Of a stretch of DNA of 64,000 nucleotides, positions 1 to 7,421 are shown piece by piece. The number at the start of each line of letters is the position of its first letter. Within the stretch, counting starts at the first letter, position 1. The stretch is from Ignelater luminosus (Eukaryota; Arthropoda; Insecta; Coleoptera; Elateridae), in the NCBI GenBank assembly GCA_011009095.1, contig VTPC01090540.1, positions 75,862 to 139,861 on the forward strand. The letters run 5' to 3'. The notes under the pieces were generated by a model. That model was not told the origin of the DNA. It ran no database searches and worked only from the letters and a program-made list of their open reading frames with translations. The position numbers were made by a program, and so were the translations under genes.

Positions 1-216
1 AAAAATTCAATAAATTAAATACAATATCTGTGTGTGTTACTATGGTCTGTTCAATGCTCAGATCTAAATCCTATAGAGCGAGCATGGGACATGCTATAGA
101 GAAAAATTGTATTATTTTCTAGTTTGATTAAATAAATTTTACTTTGTAGTAGTATATGTTTTAATTTTATTCACAACTTCCAATATCCCTAGACTTATAG
201 CATGTGTAATGTGCAT
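1..216. other. AT-rich DNA, nothing recognised
   Basis: Short AT-rich stretch left of the first terminal inverted repeat. I see no reading frame, repeat end or RNA signature. Confidence 0.5.
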
Positions 217-389
217 ACAGGTTGTTCCGTAAATAGTGCATAAACGTCACGATACGTTACACATAGGGGTGTTTGTAATGAAAAGTTGGCCAAAATTATT
301 TTTTGCTGTTAAATTACATAAAATGCTTTCATCCACTTGAATATGATGTTAAAAAAATAAAACTATTTTTTTTTATAATTAGACACATA

Positions 390-1060
390 CAGTGTGTCCG
401 AAAAGTATGGAATATCCTATAATATCTCAGTAAATATGCATTTTATGGAAAAAGGTTTTTTATAAAGATTGTTTAGTGTTTAGTTTTACATTGCAGGGCA
501 ATACCAAATAACTATTTAAAAAAAACAAAAGCACAACGAATAACGCTTTATTTTTTTTTAATGAGAAGGTATTTCTTTATTGTACTCAATTGATAGAGAA
601 TGTTTTTCTCTTTTCAATGATTTAAACTTTGATACACTTGCATAAGTAAATTTTGATTAAAACGCAAAAAAATGTTTGAAAGTTTATTTCAATATTCATC
701 AGTTACGAAATGAAAATTTTGTAGAACTACACTCTACAGTTCATAGAAGATATTCAGAGTGTGCACCATTCACAGTTTGGCAATGCTAAAGTCGTCTTTC
801 AAATTCGTTTATTGCATTTTAAATCGTTTCTGGTGTGATAGCTCTAATCTCTGTTCTTGTATGGTCTTTTAGAGTTTCAATATCGTTCGGCATATCGACA
901 TAAATTTTACTTTTGAGATGGCCGCACAGAAAAAAATCAAGTGAACTAAATCCGGCGAGCGAGCTGGTTATTCTACTGCACCTCTTCTGCCTATCCATCG
1001 ATAAGGGAAAGTATTGTCAAGAAACTGTCGGACATTAATTCCGAAATCTTGTTGCAACCA
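390..1060 (-). pseudogene. Tc1/mariner-superfamily transposase relic (3' part)
   Basis: Minus-strand translation from about 1060 to the stop at 741-743 gives a run containing 'NVRQFLDNTFPYRWIGRRGA', then 'PARSPDL' and, at the end, 'VNGAHSEYLL'. These match the catalytic C-terminal half of the mariner-like transposases that are abundant in insects, where 'EWPPRSPDLTPLDFFLWG' surrounds the last catalytic Asp. In-frame stops and frame changes interrupt it, including a stop where Trp is expected before 'PARSPDL'. The N-terminal half is missing. A TIR-like end 'cagtgtgtccgaaaag' begins at 390 after a TA, and the matching right end was not found. It is a dead, truncated copy. Confidence 0.7.
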
Positions 1061-1127
1061 TATTGTTATGAGGTACACCTGGATCTGGTTCATTAGGAAA
1101 TAAAACAGCTAAAGCTAAAGTCAACGT

Positions 1128-1785
1128 TAACCCACATATGTAACATCTTATGATAAATAACGTTTGAGTGACAGCACTGCATTGTTACCATCTACCATTG
1201 CAAATAACATGTTGTGATTAACGTTAAAGTTGCGATCTTTTAAGGTGACACTAGTTTTTTCCAAGAAATTAACTTTAGTTTTTATATAGTACAGATTTTC
1301 TGTTTTTATTAAATCTGTTGACTCTGGCAAATACGATACAGATAGGTCGACAATAATATCGCGGCGATGAAGGTGTGGGGTTTTGCCAGACCGTTTTTTT
1401 TTCTAATCCACATGTTAATCGCAATGGCACACATGAGTATTGGAAAATATTTTTATCAGAGTCCAAATTGTTAACAAATTCTTGTTTAAATTGGGTTTGT
1501 TGTGATCCGTCACATCTCCATTTGTACGTCAATGTTAAAGAACTACGTTCCTCTACACTTAACTTTGCAATAACTTCTTCTAGATGTAACAAAAGTTGCG
1601 AGGCAGTACGATTTAATAAATCTTGCAAATTTATCTCTGTACATGTTTCGGTAATATGGTAAGACTCAGGATTTGGATAACAATTTTTCTTTTCTTTTTG
1701 CAAAATTGTGTAGCATGGATAAGTTTTTTTATTATAGTGCCTCACAATTTCGTACTGTCTACGTGTAAAGTTTGCCGCTAGGTCA
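1128..1785 (-). pseudogene. RAG1/Transib-like transposase relic
   Basis: Minus strand. The largest open stretch (1275-1745) reads through 'ESYHITETCTEINLQDLLNR', 'TYKWRCDGSQQTQFKQEF', 'PLRL' and 'VWQNPTPSSPRYYCRPI'. A second frame (1148-1330) contains 'MLFAMVDG', and a further frame shift at about 1131-1148 gives 'RCYICG'. The order of a 'DGSS..S.YKQ' block, an 'NPRPSS.RYCRPI' block, an 'MVDGK' block and a C-x-x-C block matches a family of uncharacterised invertebrate proteins that I associate with RAG1/Transib-type transposases. That link rests on motif memory, not on a search. Two or more frame breaks and a missing 3' part make it a pseudogene. It lies immediately upstream (on the minus strand) of the mariner relic. 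Confidence 0.45.
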
Positions 1786-2852
1786 ATCCATTACAAGTGG
1801 TCCAAACCAGGTTGTTCGACCATTTAAAAAAAAATTGATATTTTTACTGTTATTTGTCTCAAGTATGAGTAGCTGAAAACACATATTATTTTATTTTTAT
1901 ACTTAATCGTTTAGAAATGACGGCCATTTGTACTCCAGGGTGCACGCTAATTTCTGCGTTTGCAGACATCTACGGAAAATTAATTTCCTACGGACTGGTT
2001 AGTCATAGACATTTCAAATAATAAAATATTGTTTTTTAAACCTTGTTCTATCTTTTTTTGTTTCTTTCATCAAAGTCCTAAATTGTCATTTAATATGTGA
2101 AAATTGCTCTTGAAATTTGGTGACACAATTTAAAGAAACGCGCTTTTGAAGCGATGTTTTTTTATGGAACGGGTGCAATATCAAAGTTAATTTGTTTTGT
2201 GCTGGTACATATCGCAATACACTTCATGCTGAAAAAGAAAGAAGCTTGAATCTTGCTTCGTTTATTTCTTATACAGTTCCAAATGTCGCAATTTTCAGAT
2301 TTGGCCTAATTTTAGGGCTTAATATCTCTGGTGGAGGACCAGATAAAAATTTGATTGATTTGGATATTATGTATCTCTATGGTGGTAAACTGCAGTAGAT
2401 ATTTCAACTTTGATATTTGCGTATTGTAGGAGATATCGGATTTCCAAATTCCACTTTTCGCCTTTCTTTACTCTCTTATCCCCTTATTCTTTCCAAATCT
2501 CAAGATTTTAGCTTTTCCGTTTGCGCTGTGCGTTTTCGATGTGCATCCTTATAGAGAACTTTTTACCTTTTAACGTCAATAGAGCACCTTAAATTCCACG
2601 TTTCTGGCTTTTACCGTTTGAGTTCCGCCTTGATTTTCGAGGTTTGCATTTATAGTATAACAACGCGTTACTCTGGATTGCTCTGTACTACATACTACAT
2701 GCAAGTATGGTTTATGTTTATGGGGAATAACCAAAATTTCCTTGTAATTTAGGAAATGCCGATAACGTCATAATTTCGTCACGGATTACTCTGTATAGTA
2801 CTACTCATCCTTGGAATATGGACATCTAAAATAGAAGATTGACGCATCTCTA

Positions 2853-3181
2853 CATTCTTCTAACAAAACAATACCTTCAAAGATATAAATTTTGTGTATA
2901 GTCATCTCACTCTGATCCTCTCTTTTATCTTATTTAGAACAAGCTAGGCCAGATTCCCTTTTTAGCAAGTGGTTTTGACGTTAGAGGAACACTCCTTTCA
3001 AGTTAGAATATCTTCCTATTTTCCTAACAAAATAATACTTTTGAAGATATATCTTTTTTTGTATAATCATTCGACTTACCCTCCCTCCTGTCACCTTCTT
3101 AGGAGCAAGCTAGTAAAAATTCTCTTCTTATCCTGGAGTTTTGAGATGGTAGGAATACTCCTTCTAAATTCCAAGTTTTAG
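2853..3181. repeat. Two-unit imperfect tandem repeat, period about 164 bp
   Basis: The block around 2855-3016 (starting 'ttcttctaacaaaacaata', with 'caaagatata' and 'gaacaagctag' inside) recurs at 3019-3181 with substitutions ('taacaaaataatac', 'gaagatatat', 'gagcaagctag'). The offset is 164 bp. More diverged 'aaattccacgttt' blocks at about 2440 and 2591 may be older relatives. It lies inside the TIR-bounded composite repeat and carries no gene. Confidence 0.55.
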
Positions 3182-3400
3182 ATTTCTCCGTTCGGACTCT
3201 TCGTTGAGCTATGGCTTTCGCATTTATATAATATAGATTTACGAATTTTTGGGCCTCTTCAAGTAGAAGTTTTCAATTGAACTGCTATAACTCAAAAATA
3301 AAGTCCCGGGGGTATTTTGTTATACTTTGTTGCTGCTGAACTTTTATCAAGGAATTACGCTGTACTCTTATTATGCACCATTTACGGGACACCCTGTGTG

Positions 3401-3987
3401 GCAGTATTTTGCAAGTAATTGAAAACGAAAGTTATAATTGAACTTTGATGTGATCAAATATTATATACTTAGGAAGAACCGTGCTACTATGACTAATTAT
3501 TTTTGTGTTTCTTGTTGTATTTGTTTGGATGCTTTTTGGTAGAAACTACTTTTTAGCATTGATTATCCTTTAAGGTAATCCCTAAATGCATTTTATATTT
3601 ATTTTTAGATATTGGGTTTTTTAAAACGTTCGCCGAATTACTTTTACTTTGTTGAAGTAGAAATAGGACTTTATGCTTTCTCTAAGTATTGTATAAGTAC
3701 ATATCAATACGAATTCCTGAAAACTACTCAAACGCAATTCAGCAGCCGAGTATACATATGTAGTTTATATCGTACTTCTTACTTAACAATGCAAAATGCA
3801 TACATACATCATTATACTCTTCGTATCTGTTGTGTAATGCCAATATTTATTTCATTTAAAATTAATTTTTAGTAATTTAGGCGGATACAGATTTTTTCCA
3901 CTGTTTTCTAAGTAAAAAGTGCTAAGAAACTTCACGTTCATTACAAACTATTCAATTTTGCAAGTGAAACGTGTTTTATTACCAGGC
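3401..3987. repeat. 5' flank of DM9 copy A, duplicated upstream of gene B
   Basis: The sequence at 3401-3560 is closely similar to 10687-10840. The stretch just before the copy A start codon (about 3900-3987) is similar to about 11815-11874. This shows that copy A and gene B arose from a segmental duplication that included about 1 kb of upstream DNA. The composite repeat 217-3397 ends directly at the left edge of the shared sequence. No gene is seen in this stretch. Confidence 0.6.
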
Positions 3988-4419
3988 ATGAACGTGCTTT
4001 TGATTACCTTTTTTTAGTATCCTTTTTGTGGTTCAATCAGCGGTACTGCATTATAAATCGGTTGAAGCTAAATATTTTATTTTATTTTATTTTCTAAGCG
4101 TCCATTAGTTTAGTATTAATTTAGAAACATTAAATGGGGCTTCTTATTGGGTTTTGTAGCTGTTTCAGCATATTATTGGAGAGATTATAATGGCCTTATA
4201 CCTAGTGATGCTATAAAAGCAGGCACAGATGAAAACGGGGGAAAATACCTACGTTGCACAGTTTACTACTGCTGCTTAATAAAGGGCGAACACGCCAAAA
4301 TCGGAACACTGAAAACCTCTCATAATTAAAACCGATTAAGGTATAAAAATTTAAGCTCATTTATTTGAAAACCGTACACTAGTTTTTAAAATTAAAATAG
4401 TTATTTATGTAACAAAAGT

Positions 4420-4510
4420 GTAAAGTGACGCTTTTTGAACGAGTAGGAAGTTTATGGTACTGGCTGTTGTTTGTACCATAAACCCTACGAGTTCAAAAAA
4501 GACACGTTAC
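4420..4510. repeat. Near-perfect palindrome (hairpin)
   Basis: Arms 4420-4460 and 4472-4510 are inverted copies with few mismatches, for example 'aagtttatggtac' against 'gtaccataaaccct' and 'ctttttgaacgagtag' against 'ctacgagttcaaaaaag'. They surround a loop of about 11 bases. The palindrome lies inside the Tc1-like element, between its left end and the nested MITE. It may be a tiny inserted MITE of another family. Confidence 0.65.
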
Positions 4511-4779
4511 ATTCGAGTTATATGCAATATTTTTTGCACGACCGTACTTTAAATAACATAATTAACAACTTTTGACGGCAGATTAAAAAATGGAGTTGGC
4601 TGAGATTATAGGTGCGTATCATGAATTCATCATAACAGGCCAGTCGAATTAGGGTTTTTTCAATAAAACAGCCAATAAGCAATTTTTTACACCAAGTTGT
4701 AGGTTTCGACCTCCTCAATATATTTATTATATGCCGGAAACGGGGAAAAGCGTGGAAATTGTTTAAATTTATATACATA

Positions 4780-5426
4780 CAGGGTGTTCCCAGATAAGGT
4801 TTAGAATAGGTGTAATGGATAAAAAATCTCAAGATACGAAAAAAACATATTCTTTATAAAAGTTTTTGCTTACTTCAAAAGTAACTTTTATCGAGTTAAA
4901 AATTCAAAATTTTATACGAGGTGTTTAAAAAATTAACTTTTATGTTTTAAAGTAATGTACAGCTTGAATTAATTTATTAAGCAAATTACCTAAACAAGAC
5001 ATGGTTGTTATGGAAATAAAAACAACACTTCATTTTAAGCCTGTCATTCAAAAAATAATCAAAATGTTGACATTGGAACAACGTATTTTTGTTATTAAGT
5101 GTTATAATTTGGGACAAGTCTCTTATAATTTCGTAAAAGAGAGAATTTTGGAAGTTTTCCTTGAGTTGAGAAGAAGGCTGAAATTGTGTCAGGGAATAGG
5201 TGATGGATTAATTTAAGCGCAATAATGATTACTTCATTTGACATGTTGTTTAAGTTGTATTTTGATTTGTACATAACAGTTAGTAACTGAACACCCCGTA
5301 TAAAATTTTGAATTTTTACCTCCATAAAAGTTACTTTTGAAGTAAGCAAAAACCTTTATAAAGAATAAGTTTCTTGAAATTTTTTATCCATTACACCTAT
5401 TCTAAACCGTATCTGGGGACACCCTG
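4780..5426 (+). mobile_element. Long-TIR mariner-derived MITE nested in the Tc1 element
   Basis: A 647-bp element with inverted termini of about 145 bp, beginning 'cagggtgttcccagataagg' at 4780 and mirrored from 5426 ('cagggtgtccccagatacgg' on the minus strand). TA flanks both ends (4778-4779 and 5427-5428). The interior keeps a short plus-strand reading frame from 5064 ('MLTLEQRIFVIKCYNLGQ') that resembles the N-terminal helix-turn-helix start of mariner-like transposases of the 'T.eER.fiVKcf' type. The rest of the transposase is absent, so it is a deletion derivative that moves only in trans, if at all. Confidence 0.8.
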
Positions 5427-5759
5427 TATATATTTTTTTCGTCAATTTTAAGAATATTTCAAAACCCGTGTACCCTATCAAAAAAATTTCTGTACAAAAG
5501 ATGTTGAAAATTAAATTTCCTACAAAATTTGTTCTATAAACATTTTGATTATCTCATTCGTTTGACCACAAATGATGAAAAATGCATAATATAAACTGAG
5601 TCCCTTTTTTATTGAAAAACAGTAAGTTTAAATTAAATTTTTTTTTCTACAGGTGCAGTTGAAACATGGCAATCTAATTTTTGAGCAAATTTGGAACTTG
5701 ATCGTTTTTTAAATTTTCTTCTTTATTGTTGGTAACATCAGAACTATATTAGCATTTTT

Positions 5760-6528
5760 GGAGGTTTTGAAACAAGCAGAGAAACCTATCAAGAGTGACA
5801 TTTTGTCCTAAGACCAATAATAAAAAAGTTTTGCTTCTTGTAAACTCAATCTGGGGACATTTGCGGGAAAATGGTTGAGAAAATCAAAATTTTTCATATA
5901 ACCATTCCTTCCTGTATATTTCAGAATTTATTGTTTTTGTAGATATGAATATTTTGCTCTTCAGGCCGCAAGAACAAATGGCTTGCTAAACGACAAATTT
6001 TTTTGGGAATTTAGCCTTCTTCTTTGCCTTACAATGCTTCGGAACATCTTGGCAATTACCTGAAGTATAAAAGTCTTGTCCTGCAAGGTACTTGAAGTTG
6101 GTGAAGAAGTATGTTTTATCGTTCATTACAATGCAAGAGTATTTGGTCAATAAATTGCGTGATCTGGTTTTCATGGCTAAGTTTTGTCTTGCATCCCGAT
6201 CTGGAGTAGATCGTGATCTGTAACTTTTGAGTCCACCTCGCTATTGTACCTTTTCGATGTAAGACTGTGACATTTTCACTGTCTTGACTACATCTCGCAT
6301 GGAAATGTTCGAATTGTCGAAATATTTGTTGTTTGTCAGGCTTAGAAATTCTCTGCTTATCTTCACTACCTGCTTTCCTCTTGATAGTGAGACATTCTCT
6401 GAAGTGTTTTTGAAACTTTACCAACTGTAGACTTTGGGACTTTGTGCAAGTTCACGTACACTAAAATCAGAATTTTCATTGAAGGTGTGTAAAATTAATT
6501 TGCATTGTTCCAATTCTGCTGTTGACAT
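5760..6528 (-). pseudogene. Tc1-like transposase relic
   Basis: The likely start is the ATG at 6526-6528 ('MSTAELEQCKLILHTFNENS', followed by 'SVRELAQSPK', an HTH start). An open stretch at 6116-6424 follows, and after a frame change 5986-6174 contains 'SCIVMNDKTYFF' and 'KKAKFPKKFVV'. This corresponds to the first catalytic Asp region and the 'TKKKSKFPKKYLVWQAI' block of Tc1-like transposases. Beyond it 'CGLKSKIF' and 'TINSEIY' are still readable at about 5900-5970. The region with the later catalytic residues is decayed or missing. The element is the one inserted into DM9 copy A. Confidence 0.75.
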
Positions 6529-6997
6529 TTGGACAACTATTAAATTAAACAAAGTGCAATCTTCTGCTTTTATTCGTCTGCCTTTTCGGTAATTATTTAT
6601 AAATCTACAACTGCCTACCTGTGAAATTTAAAATTGTATCAAATAATTTCAGTGTCCCAATTTTGGCGTGTTCACTCTTTATAAGGTTGCAAAAAACTAA
6701 ATTACACACAGTTCCTGTGATAGTAAAAAAAGGAATAAATTTTGCATTGACACCATACGCTGGACGGAAGATATGCAGCAGTGATGCAACTAATACAAAG
6801 GCAAGTAATAACAACAGTAGGATTTGTGTTTTTATTAATTGACTTGTGCTCTGTATAGGTGGTAAGGAAAACCAGTGTCAATGGACTTCTCCAAAAGGTT
6901 GTGTTTTACCAAACTGTCGGTATTGTTATTGGTGGCAGTGAGATGGTATTCAAATGTTTGTTGGTCGTGCAAATTATAAGAAAAAAGTCTTAACTAG

Positions 6998-7130
6998 AAA
7001 AATATTCAATAGACCGAATTTCTAGGGCGTTCGATGGATGTACTCTTTCGGAACGTAATGAACGTCGTTATCCTGGCACCACTTGTTAACATCATTAGAT
7101 AGTGGCAGGTTGCAAGATTTGGCCAGAAGT
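6998..7130 (-). mobile_element. Tc1 transposase fragment inside exon 3 of copy A
   Basis: On the minus strand this segment reads 'KKHFWPNLATCHYLMMLTSG' and, after a frame change, 'NDVHYVPKEYIHRTP' and 'IRSIEYF'. This matches the 'LFWPDLA..HY...V..W...N.V.FVPKE.NPPN.PELRPIE.YW' catalytic region of Tc1-like transposases. Flanking plus-strand sequence aligns with exon 3 of gene B on both sides ('actagaaaaata' then 'ttctgataatacc'), so it is an insertion of about 130 bp. It has no terminal repeats. It corresponds to the catalytic part that is hard to read in the element at 4282-6679. Confidence 0.7.
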
Positions 7131-7190
7131 GTTTTTTTTTTCTGATAATACCAATCATTGTACTGATTGATAAGTTTTGATGACGGTTCA

Positions 7191-7419
7191 ACAGCTTTAA
7201 GAAAATTATCATAATGGTCAGGAAGTTAAAAAACAAATTCGTTAATGTAAAAGTTACTTGTTCTATTTATCTATCAGTCTATAAGCGGGTCACTCATCCA
7301 AGTACTAAAGTCGTCCTAACTTTGAAAAGAGGTTGTCCGGTGTGTGTTACAGTACAAGTAACTGTCCGCTCGTTCGAATAACTATATCAAACCGTATATC
7401 ATCAAAGATGAAACTCAAG
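7191..7419. other. Spacer after copy A, nothing recognised
   Basis: Similarity to exon 3 of the DM9 genes fades at about 7190. The following DNA up to the pogo insertion shows no gene or clear repeat. Confidence 0.4.
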
Positions 7420-7421
7420 TA

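Larger units (their letters stand above)
217..3397. mobile_element. Composite repeat bounded by 27-bp TIRs
   Basis: The left end at 217-243 and the right end at 3371-3397 are inverted copies that match at about 24 of 27 positions (core 'ccgtaaat.gtgcataa'). They start with the 'acagg.tgt' type of end common in insect DNA transposons. The right end falls directly against sequence that is duplicated upstream of DM9 gene B, so it is a genuine insertion boundary. Inside lie a mariner relic, a RAG1/Transib-like relic and a 164-bp tandem repeat. No transposase of its own is visible. It could be one non-autonomous element that collected insertions, or two related solo ends that merely face each other; I cannot define a clear target duplication. 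Confidence 0.45.
4282..6679 (-). mobile_element. Tc1-like element inserted in exon 2 of copy A
   Basis: The ends are inverted copies: left 'aagggcgaacacgccaaaat' from 4282 and the right end at 6679 reading 'aagagtgaacacgccaaaat' on the minus strand. TA flanks both sides (4280-4281 and 6680-6681), the target duplication of Tc1/mariner elements. Removing the element and one TA restores alignment with exon 2 of gene B across the junction. It carries a decayed transposase on the minus strand, a nested MITE (4780-5426) and a palindrome (4420-4510). Confidence 0.85.
3988..7190 (+). pseudogene. DM9/DUF3421 gene copy A, broken by insertions
   Basis: Paralogue of genes B and C at 11875 and 14562. Exon 1 starts at 3988 with the same first codons as gene B (MNVLLITFF), but an extra T puts it out of frame. 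Its 5' splice site has changed from GT to CT (about 4067), and the AG acceptor before exon 2 is lost. Exon 2 resumes at about 4150 ('SAYYWRDYNGLIPSDAIKAG'). It acquires a TAA where B has GAA and is cut at the TA at 4280-4281 by a Tc1-like element. It resumes at 6682 and runs to the 'AAG|GCAAGT' donor near 6803. Exon 3 (about 6860-7190) is recognisable from 'NCRYCYWWQ'-type sequence but is frameshifted, and a 130-bp foreign segment lies at about 6998-7130. It cannot encode a DM9 protein. Confidence 0.85.

Noticed and set aside
2192..2398. Plus-strand frame of 68 codons
   Set aside because: Inside the composite repeat, no motif, and ordinary for AT-rich repeat DNA.
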